Shown: positions 42,810 through 51,265 of the stretch, piece after piece
How the letters are laid out: each line of letters begins with the position of its first letter
Position numbering within the stretch: position 1 is the first letter of the stretch
Assembly (NCBI GenBank): GCA_040751755.1
Contig: JBFMHC010000040.1
Coordinates: 1-64,000, forward strand
Source of the DNA: PFJX01 sp040751755
GTDB lineage: Bacteria; Pseudomonadota; Gammaproteobacteria; Burkholderiales; Thiobacillaceae
Direction: 5' to 3'
DNA: 64,000 nt
Position numbers and translations under genes: made by a program
The notes under the pieces: model-generated
Seen by the model: only the letters and a program-made list of their open reading frames with translations
What the model was told of the DNA's origin: nothing
The model's database searches: none

Positions 42810-43568
42810 TCAGGGCACGGGGGTCAGGTTCAGGGCGGAATACAGGCCGGGATCCCTTTCATAGGACAACGGCCGCTTGATGTGGGCGGTCCAGGGCAGG
42901 GCGGCGAAGTTGCGCCAGCCGTCCTTGTCCGGGTTGGCATCCTTGGTCTCGACGTACACATCCGCCGTATCGGCATTGATCGTGCCGTCGTTGTTGAGGT
43001 CGAGCACATAGGGCCCGCCGACGAGCTTGCCGTCCGCATCCAGCTTCAGGAGGACCTTGTCGCCCGAGAAGGCATACCTGGGCTGGCCGACGAAGCCCTC
43101 CCAGATATTGCGCACATTGGTGAACGCCGGCAGGCCCTGGGTGGCTGGATTGGAATCGGGATTGGCGAGGATGTTGCCGGCCAGCACGCTGCGGTGCCCG
43201 GTGCGGCACATCAGCATGATGGGGGTGTCCAGCCGGCCCTTGACGATGTCGTAGACCTCCCAGTACAGCTTGGCCGGGTCCTGGTCGCCGCTCTTGTAGA
43301 TGTTCGGGAAGGGCACGTTGTAGGCGTCTTCCGGGTGGCCGGAGGCGTACTCGCGCAACGAGCGCACATCGATCAGGACAGGCTTGAGCCGATGCTTGTG
43401 GTCCTTGTCGTGATCCTTGCTGTGCTCCATCTCCAGATAGGCCTCGGACACGCTGATCTCCGAGGTGTAGTAGCGTGGCAATTCGTAGCGGTTGCCCTCG
43501 GGCCAGGCCTGGCCGGCGGCGAACAGGGCGGCCACGCCCAGGAGGGTGGCGGCGGACATGGGCTTCAT
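42810..43568 (-). CDS. Periplasmic rhodanese-domain protein with EF-hand-like loop
   Basis: 252 aa. Probable signal peptide (MSAATLLGVAALFAAGQAW). An acidic/His stretch (HSKDHDKDHKHR, ~49-60) precedes a rhodanese fold (VLIDVRSLREYASGHPEDAYNVPF) with catalytic Cys121 in MCRTGHRS. The C-terminal tail has an EF-hand-like loop from Asp190 (DLNNDGTINAD) in a region rich in D/N. Likely a periplasmic sulfurtransferase handling reduced sulfur, with possible metal or Ca2+ binding. AGGAG lies 8 nt before the ATG. Confidence 0.85.
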   Translation of the reverse strand: MKPMSAATLLGVAALFAAGQAWPEGNRYELPRYYTSEISVSEAYLEMEHSKDHDKDHKHRLKPVLIDVRSLREYASGHPEDAYNVPFPNIYKSGDQDPAKLYWEVYDIVKGRLDTPIMLMCRTGHRSVLAGNILANPDSNPATQGLPAFTNVRNIWEGFVGQPRYAFSGDKVLLKLDADGKLVGGPYVLDLNNDGTINADTADVYVETKDANPDKDGWRNFAALPWTAHIKRPLSYERDPGLYSALNLTPVP

Positions 43569-43785
43569 GGGGGAGTCTCCTCATTGTTGTTGATGGGGCC
43601 GCCAAGCTACCGCCGTTCCCCTGACCGGCTCAAGATTATTAGTTGTTGATTAATTTCACATATTTTGAGATTCCCGCGCGGGCCGGCCGGGCCGCGTCTT
43701 GACCTGGCGTGGCGGGCCGCATACCTTCCCCCCTCCTCCGCACGCCCCACGGCGGACCCCGCAGCCACACTTCCTGGAGCCCCAG

Positions 43786-44595
43786 TTGCCCGGCGCAAAC
43801 ATCGTCGAAATCCGCGACCTGCACTTCTCCTACGAGGGCCGCAAGATCCTCGACGGCATCGACCTCGCCATCCCGCGCGGCAAGAAGGTGGCGGTGCTGG
43901 GCGCGAGCGGCTGCGGCAAGTCCACCCTGCTGAAGCTGATCATGGGCCAGCTGCGCCCCGAACGCGGGCAGATTCTGGTGGACGGCGAGGACGTGCACGC
44001 CCTCGACAACGACGGCCTGTACCGCCTGCGCCGCAAGATGGGGGTGATGTTCCAGGTGAGCGGCCTGTTCAGCGACCTCTCCACCTACGAGAACGTCGCC
44101 TTCCCGATGCGCGAACACACCGACCTGCCGGAGGCGATGATCCGCGACCTGGTGCTGATGAAACTGCATTCGGTGGGCCTGCGCGGCGCGCGCGGCCTGA
44201 TGCCCAAGGAGCTGTCCGGCGGCATGGAACGCCGCGTGGCCCTGGCGCGCGCCATCGCCCTGGACCCCATGCTGATCATGTACGACGAGCCCTTCGCCGG
44301 CCTCGACCCGATCTCCCTCAACGTCATCGCCAAGCTGCTGCGCCGCCTCAACGACGCCCTCGGCACCTCCTCCATCGTCGTCACCTACGACGTGTCCGAA
44401 TCCCTCAAGGTGGTGGACTACGTCTACTTCCTCTCCGACGGCCGCATCGTCGCCGAAGGCCCCACCGAGGAGATCGTCCGCTCCGGCGATCCCTTCGTGC
44501 ACCAGTTCCTGCACGCCGAACCGGACGGCCCGGTGCACTTCCACTACCCGGCGCGTCCGCTCGCCACCGACCTCGGCGTGCCGCGCCAGCAATAA
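43786..44595 (+). CDS. MlaF-like ABC transporter ATPase
   Basis: A 269-aa ABC ATPase. Walker A GASGCGKST, Q-loop MFQVSGLFSDLSTYENV, signature LSGGMERRVALARAI, and Walker B MLIMYDEPFAGLDP are intact. SGLFSDLS and the D-P-I-S after Walker B are typical of MlaF/MCE-type lipid transport ATPases. The preferred start is a TTG with GGAG 6 nt upstream; longer frames add Pro/His-rich sequence. No MlaE/MlaD genes are adjacent: the gene stands alone between a rhodanese and a convergent PhoX gene. Confidence 0.82.
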   Translation: MPGANIVEIRDLHFSYEGRKILDGIDLAIPRGKKVAVLGASGCGKSTLLKLIMGQLRPERGQILVDGEDVHALDNDGLYRLRRKMGVMFQVSGLFSDLSTYENVAFPMREHTDLPEAMIRDLVLMKLHSVGLRGARGLMPKELSGGMERRVALARAIALDPMLIMYDEPFAGLDPISLNVIAKLLRRLNDALGTSSIVVTYDVSESLKVVDYVYFLSDGRIVAEGPTEEIVRSGDPFVHQFLHAEPDGPVHFHYPARPLATDLGVPRQQ

Positions 44596-44619
44596 AAAAC
44601 GCCGCCCGAGGGCGGCGTT
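44593..44619 (-). terminator. Rho-independent terminator of the PhoX-like gene
   Basis: Minus strand AACGCCGCCC-TC-GGGCGGCGTT followed by TTTTT: a 10-bp GC-rich stem with a U-run, 20 nt after the PhoX-like stop. The A-run on the other side overlaps the ABC gene stop (TAA), so it serves the minus-strand gene mainly. Confidence 0.88.
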
Positions 44620-44638
44620 CTCACTGCGGTGTTACCGA

Positions 44639-46108
44639 TCAGGCCTTGCGGCGGCGGGCCATCAGACCGACCAGGCCGAGACCGGACAGCATCATGGCGT
44701 AGGTCTCGGGTTCCGGCACGGGGGCGATCTCGGCGTTGGCGGTGATCCGGATCAGCATGTCGTCGCCGCTGTCGGGGTGCTGCACGTTCACGTAGGCCAC
44801 GTTCGGGTCGTTCTTGTCGAAGTACAGGCCGGTGGACTCGGCACCCGTGGTGGTCAGGGAGGCCCACTTGCCGACGGCATCGGCCACGCCGTCCTTGTCG
44901 GTGTCCTTCAGGAACCAGATGTCCTCGATGCCGCCGTCCTGGTCCTCGACCGCGTAGATGTTGCCTTCCGCGTCGATCGCCAGGTTGTCCGGGTTGCTCC
45001 AGGTGGTGCCGACGGCGGCGCCGGTGGCCATGTCGATGAAGGTGTTGTCGGCGGCCAGTTTCACCTCCAGGGTGTCCAGCTTCATGGAATAGACGCGACC
45101 GCGGCCATTCGCCTTGTTGCCGTCGTTGTCGGAGTCGGTGGTAGTGAAGTAGAGAAATTCGGTGCCGTCGGCCAGGGTCTGCAGCTGCAGGTCTTCCGGA
45201 CGGTTGTAGCCGGTGCCCAGGATGCTCGGCAGGTCGGCGGCGGTGCGGCCGTCCAGTGCGAAGGAACCGCCACCCAGGTTGCGCATGCTGCTGAAGGTGT
45301 CGATGGTGGGCACGCCGTTGGCATCGGTGACCGCCACCCAGGAGGAGGCGCCGGTGATGGCCGGGCCGTTGTTGCCCTCGAACTGGCCGCCCGCGCCGAC
45401 CTTCAGGACGAAGGTCTGGCCCTTGTTGAAGAACTCGTCGCCGTTGCTGGCGTTGGGCTTGGCGGACACGTACTTGTAGATGGCGCCGCCGTTCAGCTCG
45501 TCGACGAAGTAGAAGTTGTTGTGCTTGTCGAACGACAGGCCTTCGTGGGAGACGCGCGGGATGATGTTGCGCTGCACGAAGTTGCCGCCCTTGGCGCCAG
45601 CGGTGGTGGGATTGGTCACCTCGAACAGGCGGCCCTTGCTGCTGTTGGTGCCCCAGGACTCCTCGGCGGTCAGGTAGCCGCCCCAGGGGGTCCAGAGGGA
45701 GGCGTCGCCGGCGACGAAGCCCTGGGTGCCGGGCGCGACGATGGTGACGGTGCGGGTGTTGTAGTTGGCATCCCACAGATCGACGCGCTGCACGCCGCCA
45801 GTGCTGGTCTCGAAGGGCATGAACAGGTAGCGGCCGGCGTCGGCGCCGGTCTCGTTGGCGGTGATCATGTCCCAGTTGCCGGAGTTGGAATCGGGCGCCA
45901 GGGTGTTCTGGTTGATGCGGTTGGCCAGGTTGACCTGGCTGAAATGGGGGGAGGACAGCTTGTACGGGGCGGTCTCGGGCAGGCTGCCGGGGACGGTGTC
46001 GCCGATCATCGGCGTGAAGCTGTCGAAGTAGGTGCTGGCGGCTTGGGCGTTGGCGGCCAGTGCCATGACGGCGCCGGCAACCAGGACGGAAAGTTGCTTC
46101 TTCTGCAT
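44639..46108 (-). CDS. PhoX-like (DUF839) protein with PEP-CTERM anchor
   Basis: 489 aa. Signal peptide (MQKKQLSVLVAGAVMALAANAQA), a beta-propeller-like DUF839/PhoX domain (VSHEGLSFDKHNNFYFVDEL, NRPEDLQLQTLADGTEFLYF, NPDNLAIDAEGNIYAVEDQDGG), and a C-terminal sorting tail: VPEPETYAMMLSG, hydrophobic helix, then RRRKA. PhoX enzymes are Ca/Fe phosphatases; PEP-CTERM proteins are processed by exosortase and sent to the cell surface. Asp/Asn-rich loops suit Ca2+. Phosphatase activity is inferred from the family only. Confidence 0.86.
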   Translation of the reverse strand: MQKKQLSVLVAGAVMALAANAQAASTYFDSFTPMIGDTVPGSLPETAPYKLSSPHFSQVNLANRINQNTLAPDSNSGNWDMITANETGADAGRYLFMPFETSTGGVQRVDLWDANYNTRTVTIVAPGTQGFVAGDASLWTPWGGYLTAEESWGTNSSKGRLFEVTNPTTAGAKGGNFVQRNIIPRVSHEGLSFDKHNNFYFVDELNGGAIYKYVSAKPNASNGDEFFNKGQTFVLKVGAGGQFEGNNGPAITGASSWVAVTDANGVPTIDTFSSMRNLGGGSFALDGRTAADLPSILGTGYNRPEDLQLQTLADGTEFLYFTTTDSDNDGNKANGRGRVYSMKLDTLEVKLAADNTFIDMATGAAVGTTWSNPDNLAIDAEGNIYAVEDQDGGIEDIWFLKDTDKDGVADAVGKWASLTTTGAESTGLYFDKNDPNVAYVNVQHPDSGDDMLIRITANAEIAPVPEPETYAMMLSGLGLVGLMARRRKA

Positions 46109-46211
46109 TTGAAACTCCTGAAGGGTTTGGCGGTTTGGGGCTCGCCGTTATGGCTGCTGAGGGTAAGTTAAGCCGCCTTGGTTTCAGTTGATGCGGGAGC
46201 AACCCCCTCCC

Positions 46212-46235
46212 GGCATGAGCCTTTCGGCTCATGCC
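46212..46235. repeat. Perfect inverted repeat in a 215-nt intergenic gap
   Basis: GGCATGAGCC-TTTC-GGCTCATGCC, a 10-bp perfect stem with a 4-nt loop, between the PhoX-like start and the psiE stop. No U-run follows on either strand, so it may be an RNA hairpin or protein site rather than a terminator. The gap also carries the likely PhoX promoter region, where I see no clear Pho box. Confidence 0.5.
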
Positions 46236-46323
46236 GCCCTGGACCATTCGGGCTTGCCGTGGCGATCGTGCGTCCGCGTAGGTCAGGCGCGTGAACTCCG
46301 TCAGTCGCGCGCGGGGAGTGTGT

Positions 46324-46734
46324 TTACTCGTCGTGGTAGGGCCAGCGCACGTGGCCGTAGCGGATCGCCAGCACCGCCAGGGTGAGCAGCAGGATGGCGC
46401 CGGCGATCCCCAGCATCGCGACCGTCTCCAGGTTCTTCATGTCCAGCACCAGGTAGCGCGCGAGGGCGACGATGGCGATGTAGATGGGAAAGCGCACCGG
46501 CAGCTTGCCGGACTGGAAGTACAGCCCGACCATGGCGAGGATCTCCAGGTAGAGGAACAGCAACAGCAGGTCGGCCAGGGTCACGGCGCGCGCGTCGAGC
46601 ATGATGCCGATCTCGCCGATGCCGGCGATCACGGTGACGACGGTGATCACCGTCAGGCCGACGAACTCGACGAGACCGAGCATGGTCTGGGCGTGCTGGG
46701 TGAAGCGGTTCTGGCGCATGACGTGCACTGGCAT
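46324..46734 (-). CDS. psiE: PsiE-family membrane protein
   Basis: A 136-aa protein with four helices, matching the phosphate-starvation-inducible PsiE family (LLLLFLYLEILAMVGLYFQSGKLPVRFPIYIAIVALARYLVLD in overlapping blocks). The function is unknown; E. coli psiE is Pho- and CRP-regulated. Its position next to a PhoX-like gene suggests shared phosphate control, but no Pho box is apparent. Confidence 0.85.
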   Translation of the reverse strand: MPVHVMRQNRFTQHAQTMLGLVEFVGLTVITVVTVIAGIGEIGIMLDARAVTLADLLLLFLYLEILAMVGLYFQSGKLPVRFPIYIAIVALARYLVLDMKNLETVAMLGIAGAILLLTLAVLAIRYGHVRWPYHDE

Positions 46735-46791
46735 CGGGTTGGCTCGACGGCCACGTTATACTGGCCGCGAGTTTTCCGGCAAGGCCTTTAC

Positions 46792-47202
46792 ATGGAGATC
46801 ACCGTCTATCGCGACCGGGCCGTGCACCGCGAAACGCGCACGCTGCCGGCCGACACCTACAACCTGGCGCGCACGCTGCAGGCGCGCAGCCCGAGCGGCG
46901 TGGCCTTCGTGCCGATCCGCTCCATGCAGGTGCTGGCGATCCTCGACCGCGACGAGTTCGTGTTCCTCGACAGCCAGTACAAGAGCTGGGTCATGATCGC
47001 CTGGCAGGGCTTCCGCCCGGACGAGCGCGACAGTCTCGACGCACCGGTGCGGTATGAGCTGGCGTGCTACGAGGCGGAAGGCATGGAGGCCATGCAGCGC
47101 CTGCCGCGCGAGTTCCACCAGGCCCTCGTGGCGCTGTCGGGCAGGCAGCACATCGACGGCCCGGCGCGGGTGCTCAAGTTCGAGGCGAAACGCCCCGCCT
47201 GA
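46792..47202 (+). CDS. Conserved hypothetical protein
   Basis: A 136-aa soluble protein, MEITVYRDRAVHRETRTLP..., with no signal peptide, cysteine cluster or motif I can name. It has mixed alpha/beta character (VAFVPIRSMQVLAIL, EFVFLDSQYKSWVMIAW). The ATG at 46792 is chosen because AAGG lies 7 nt upstream and a TATACT -10-like box sits at 46757. The open frame continues upstream through psiE antisense, which is unlikely to be coding. Its stop abuts the UPF0114 gene on the other strand. Confidence 0.7.
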   Translation: MEITVYRDRAVHRETRTLPADTYNLARTLQARSPSGVAFVPIRSMQVLAILDRDEFVFLDSQYKSWVMIAWQGFRPDERDSLDAPVRYELACYEAEGMEAMQRLPREFHQALVALSGRQHIDGPARVLKFEAKRPA

Positions 47203-47742
47203 TCAGGCCCCCTCGCCGTGCTCCTCGGCGGTGTGCGCGGGCTTCTTGCCGGCGGTGATGCGGTCCATCACCGCGAACAGGACACCGGATACGACGAAGG
47301 TCATGTGGATGCCCACCTTCCAGGCCAGCTGTTCGTTGGTCATGGTCTCGACGTGCATGAAGGCCTTGAGCAGCTCGATGCCGGAGATCGCGACGATGGA
47401 GCCGATCAGCTTCATCTTCAGCTCGGCGAAACCGACGTGTCCCATCCAGGAAGGACGGTCCTCGTGGTTGTCGAGGTCCATGCGCGAGACGAAGTTCTCG
47501 TAGCCGGCGAAGACGATGATGATGATGAGGTTGCCCACCATCACCACGTCGATCAGCGACAGCAGGCCGATGATCACCTCGCCGCCGTCGGCGTTGAACA
47601 CCAGCGGCACGAAGTGCAGGAACTCCTTGGCGAACTTGACCAGCAGCAGGCTGAGCGCGAGCACCAGGCCGAGGTAGAGCGGGGCGAGCAGCCAGCGGCT
47701 GCCGAAGATCAGGGTTTCCAGGGTCGATTCGACGCGTTTCAT
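47203..47742 (-). CDS. UPF0114 (YqhA-like) membrane protein
   Basis: A 179-aa protein with three to four helices, matching the TIGR00645/UPF0114 family: ESTLETLIFGSRWLLAPLYLGL, LIDVVMVGNLIIIIVFAGYENFVS, KLIGSIVAISGIELLKAF. Role unknown. The C-terminal tail is short and hydrophilic. No link to its neighbours is evident. Confidence 0.9.
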   Translation of the reverse strand: MKRVESTLETLIFGSRWLLAPLYLGLVLALSLLLVKFAKEFLHFVPLVFNADGGEVIIGLLSLIDVVMVGNLIIIIVFAGYENFVSRMDLDNHEDRPSWMGHVGFAELKMKLIGSIVAISGIELLKAFMHVETMTNEQLAWKVGIHMTFVVSGVLFAVMDRITAGKKPAHTAEEHGEGA

Positions 47743-47846
47743 ATCAGCAGTTCCTATCGGGTTCGTACGGCGCGGCCGCGCCGGGCAGACTGGGGGATGG
47801 GTGCGGCGGCGCGATTTTCAAGCCCGCCGGTTGCCGGACGATGAAC

Positions 47847-48212
47847 TCAGGCCGGGTGGCCCGCCTCGCGCGCGTGCTTGGCCGCTCCCCATAGCTCCTC
47901 GAGGTTGTAGTGGGCGCGCACCGCCGGGTGCATGACGTGCACCACCAGGGTGCCGGCATCCACCAGCACCCACTCGCCGACCTGCTCGCCCTCCACGCCG
48001 ATGATCTCGGCGCCCGCCTCCTTCAGCTTCTCGCGCACGTTGTCGGCGAGCGACTTGACCTGCCGGGTGGAGTCGCCGGAGGCGATGATCATGCGGTCGA
48101 ACAGGGAGGTGAGGTGGTGCACGTCGATGACGGTGATGTCCTTGCCCTTGATGTCCTCCAGGGCGGCGACGGCGATCTTGAGCATCTGCTCGATGGAAAG
48201 GTGTTCAGACAT
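47847..48212 (-). CDS. rsfS: Ribosomal silencing factor RsfS
   Basis: A 121-aa RsfS/Iojap protein that binds uL14 and blocks subunit joining under starvation. Motifs: KGKDITVIDVHHLTSLFDRM, ASGDSTRQVKSLADNV, GEWVLVDAGTLVVHVM and YNLEELW. The start MSEHLSIEQML overlaps nadD by 8 nt. The nadD-rsfS pair is standard. Confidence 0.96.
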   Translation of the reverse strand: MSEHLSIEQMLKIAVAALEDIKGKDITVIDVHHLTSLFDRMIIASGDSTRQVKSLADNVREKLKEAGAEIIGVEGEQVGEWVLVDAGTLVVHVMHPAVRAHYNLEELWGAAKHAREAGHPA

Positions 48213-48903
48213 AGAGGTGGTTCTCGTTGATGTAGTCGATGACGCTGTCCGGCAGCAGGTAGCGCAGGCTCTGGCCGCGCAGGGCGCGGGCGCGGATCTG
48301 GCTGGCGGAGATGTCGAGTTGCGTGACGGCGTGCAGCAGGATGCGACCGCCCGGCCGCTCCAGCAGTTCCGCCGGCTGCTCACTGCGTCGCGTCGCCAGA
48401 AGCTTGCGCAGCGGTTCGGGGAGCGCGTCCTCCCACACCGCGGAGGAGAAGCCCGGCCGGTGCGCCACCGCGAGGTGCGCGAGGTCGAGCAGTTCCCGCC
48501 AGCGATGCCAGGTGGTCAGGCCCATGAAGGCGTCGGCGCCCATGAACAGGACCAGTGGCGTCCCGACCGGCAGCTCCTGGCGCAGGGCACCGAGGGTCTC
48601 GACGCTGTAGCTGGGGCTGGCCTTGTCGATCTCGCGCGCGTCGAGCACGAAGCGCGGGTTGCCGGCCACGGCGCGGCGCGCCATCTCCAGGCGGTGGTGC
48701 GCGGCGGCGCGCGGCTGGCCGCGGTGCGGCGGCTGGCCGGCGGGGAGGATGCGCACCTGCTGCAGTTCGAGCACCTCGGCCATCTCCTCGGCGAGGCGCA
48801 GGTGGCCATAGTGGATGGGATCGAAGGTGCCGCCGAGCAGGCCGATCGCTTGAGGCGCGAGGCGACGGCCGCGGGACGGGCTCGTCTCGACCTTCCGCCT
48901 CAC
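48205..48903 (-). CDS. nadD: Nicotinate-nucleotide adenylyltransferase
   Basis: A 232-aa NadD making deamido-NAD from NaMN and ATP. GLLGGTFDPIHYGHL, PAGQPPHR and DISASQIRAR are intact. The GTG at 48903 is chosen (GGACAG upstream); a GTG at 48936 that overlaps the proA stop is possible and would add 11 residues. Family members usually begin only a few residues before the GGTFDP motif, so even the shorter form has a small basic extension. Confidence 0.93.
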   Translation of the reverse strand: MRRKVETSPSRGRRLAPQAIGLLGGTFDPIHYGHLRLAEEMAEVLELQQVRILPAGQPPHRGQPRAAAHHRLEMARRAVAGNPRFVLDAREIDKASPSYSVETLGALRQELPVGTPLVLFMGADAFMGLTTWHRWRELLDLAHLAVAHRPGFSSAVWEDALPEPLRKLLATRRSEQPAELLERPGGRILLHAVTQLDISASQIRARALRGQSLRYLLPDSVIDYINENHLYV

Positions 48904-48928
48904 GCCCTGTCCCTCGGGCCCTGTCCGA

Positions 48929-50206
48929 TCAGCCACGGACGTGGCCATCCCCCAACACCACCCACTTCTGGCTGGTGAGCCCTTCCAGGCCCACCGGACC
49001 GCGCGCGTGGATCTTGTCGGTGGAGATGCCGATCTCCGCGCCCAGGCCGTACTCGAAGCCGTCGGCGAAACGGGTGGAGGCGTTGACCATGACGCTGGCG
49101 GAGTCCACCTCGCGCAGGAAGCGGCGCGCGCGGCCGTAGTCCTCGGTGACGATGGCGTCGGTGTGCTGCGAGCCGTGCGTATTGATGTGGAAGATCGCCG
49201 CATCGAGGCCGTCCACCACCTTCACGGCGAGGATCGGCGCCAGGTATTCCTCGAACCAGTCCTGCTCGCTCGCCTCCACCAGTTTCGCGCCGGCGATCGC
49301 GGCGCCGCGCAGGATCGCCAGGGCCTCGGCGCAGGCGCGCATCTCCACGCCCTTGCCGGCGAGCATGCGGCCGATCTCCGGCAGGGCCTGCGCGGCCACG
49401 CCGCGCGCGACCAGCAGCGACTCGGTGGTGTTGCAGGTACCGTAGCGCTGAGTCTTGGCGTTCTCGACGATCCTCACCGCCTTGGCGAGGTCCGCGCGGT
49501 CGTCGACGTAGACGTGGCAGTTGCCATGCAGGTGCTTGATCACCGGCACGCGCGCCTCGCCGGTGATGCGCTCGATCAGCCCCTTGCCGCCGCGCGGCAC
49601 GATCACGTCGACGAACTCCTTCATGGTGATGAGCTCGCCCACGGCGGCGCGGTCCGTGGTCTCCACCACCTGCACCGCGGTTTCCGGCAGGCCGGCGGCG
49701 GCCAGGCCCTCGCGCACGCAGGCGGCGACCGCCTGGTTGGAGTGGATGGCCTCGGAGCCGCCGCGCAGGATCGCGGCGTTGCCGGACTTCAGGCACAGGC
49801 CGGCGGCGTCCGCCGTCACGTTGGGGCGCGCCTCGTAGATGATGCCGATGACCCCCAGCGGCACGCGCATCTTGCCCACCTGGATGCCGGAGGGGCGAAA
49901 CTTCAGGCCGTCCATCTCGCCCACCGGGTCGGGCAGGGCGGCGATCTGGCGCAGGCCCTCGGCCATGCCGGCGACGGTCTTGGCGGTGAGTGCCAGGCGG
50001 TCCAGCAGGGCGCTGTCGTAGCCGGCGGCGCGCGCGTGAGCCATGTCCTGCTCGTTGGCGGCGATCAGCTTGCCGGCATCGCGCTCGATCGCCGCGGCCA
50101 TGGCCAGCAGGGCGGCGTTCTTCTGGTTGGTGTCGGCGCGGGCGACGGCGCGCGAGGCCTCGCGCGCCATGCGTCCCACACCCTGCATATAGGTCTTCAC
50201 GTCCAT
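48929..50206 (-). CDS. proA: Gamma-glutamyl phosphate reductase
   Basis: A 425-aa ProA, which reduces gamma-glutamyl phosphate to the semialdehyde in proline synthesis. Aldehyde-dehydrogenase-like motifs: PLGVIGIIYEARPNVTADAAGLCLKSGN, HLHGNCHVYVD, and the catalytic Cys in KTQRYGTCNTTESLL. The ATG at 50206 is preferred; a TTG 6 nt upstream overlaps the holA stop. It lies in the holA-proA-nadD-rsfS run seen in other Betaproteobacteria. Confidence 0.96.
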   Translation of the reverse strand: MDVKTYMQGVGRMAREASRAVARADTNQKNAALLAMAAAIERDAGKLIAANEQDMAHARAAGYDSALLDRLALTAKTVAGMAEGLRQIAALPDPVGEMDGLKFRPSGIQVGKMRVPLGVIGIIYEARPNVTADAAGLCLKSGNAAILRGGSEAIHSNQAVAACVREGLAAAGLPETAVQVVETTDRAAVGELITMKEFVDVIVPRGGKGLIERITGEARVPVIKHLHGNCHVYVDDRADLAKAVRIVENAKTQRYGTCNTTESLLVARGVAAQALPEIGRMLAGKGVEMRACAEALAILRGAAIAGAKLVEASEQDWFEEYLAPILAVKVVDGLDAAIFHINTHGSQHTDAIVTEDYGRARRFLREVDSASVMVNASTRFADGFEYGLGAEIGISTDKIHARGPVGLEGLTSQKWVVLGDGHVRG

Positions 50207-50208
50207 GT

Positions 50209-51252
50209 TCAATTCTCGGCAAACACGGCGGCGAAGGCGGGTGCCTCGCCGCGATTCATCAAACTCAGGCCCAGCTGTTTCAACTCGTCCCAGGCGTCCT
50301 CGCGCAGCAGGCCCTTGGCGGCGCGGTCCAGCCTGGCGAGGCCGCGCATCGCCCGCGCCAGGCGGGGCAGGTCGGCACGCCGCAGCGCACGCTCCATCAG
50401 GCCCTGGCGGCTTTCCCAGACGCGCAGCCCGGCCATCAGAGGGGCCAGGCGTTCACCCCGCGCCAGCCCGGCGGCGAGGCGGTAGAGGGTGCGCACGTCG
50501 CCGCCCAGGACAGCGAGCACGTAGGGCAGCCCTTCACCCTCTGCGCGCAGGCCGTCCAGGACCCGGCAATAGCGGACCGCGTCGCCCTTGAGGAAGGCGT
50601 CCGACAGGTCGCCCACATCATAGCGTGCCACGTCCGCCACCGAGGCGCGCGCGGTGGCGAGGTCGAGCGGGCCGGGCGGCAGGAGCAGGGCCAGCTTCTC
50701 GATCTCCTGGTGCGCGGCGAGCAGGTTGCCCTCGACGCGCGCGGTCAGCCAGGCCAGGGTCTCGCGGTCCGCCTTCAGGCCGTGGCGCGACAGGCGCTCG
50801 CCGATCCACTCCGGCAGGCGCTCCAGCCCAGGCGCGTAGGTCTGCACCAGCACGCCCGCGGCCTCCAGGGCCTTGACCCATTTCGTCGCCTGGGTGGCCT
50901 TGTCCAGCTGCGGCGCGGTCACCAGCAGCACCGTCTCTTCCGGCGGCTGCGCGGCCCAGGCCTCCAGGGTCTTGCCGCCCTCGACGCCCGGCTTGCCGGT
51001 GGGCAGGCGCAGCTCCACCAGACGACGGCTGGCGAACAACGACAGCGAGGCGAAGCCGCCGGCCCAGGCGCGCCAGTCGAAGCCCGGCTCGGACTGCGCG
51101 GTCTGCCGCTCGTCGTAGCCCTGCGCCTGCGCGGCCGCGCGGATGCGCGCCACCGCCTCGTCGACCAGCAGCGGCTCGTCGCCGCTCACCAGCCAGACCG
51201 GCGCCAGTGCGCCCTTGAGGGCGCCGGCGAGCTGGTCTCCGCGCACGCGCAT
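50209..51252 (-). CDS. holA: DNA polymerase III delta subunit
   Basis: A 347-aa HolA, the clamp-loader wrench that opens the beta clamp. The N-terminal LAPVWLVSGDEPLLVDEAVARIR, LRLPTGKPGVEGG, LTARVEGNLLAAHQEIEKLALL and C-terminal helical domain match the family at normal length. It follows lptE by 13 nt. Confidence 0.95.
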   Translation of the reverse strand: MRVRGDQLAGALKGALAPVWLVSGDEPLLVDEAVARIRAAAQAQGYDERQTAQSEPGFDWRAWAGGFASLSLFASRRLVELRLPTGKPGVEGGKTLEAWAAQPPEETVLLVTAPQLDKATQATKWVKALEAAGVLVQTYAPGLERLPEWIGERLSRHGLKADRETLAWLTARVEGNLLAAHQEIEKLALLLPPGPLDLATARASVADVARYDVGDLSDAFLKGDAVRYCRVLDGLRAEGEGLPYVLAVLGGDVRTLYRLAAGLARGERLAPLMAGLRVWESRQGLMERALRRADLPRLARAMRGLARLDRAAKGLLREDAWDELKQLGLSLMNRGEAPAFAAVFAEN

Positions 51253-51265
51253 CGCGTCGGCCGGT

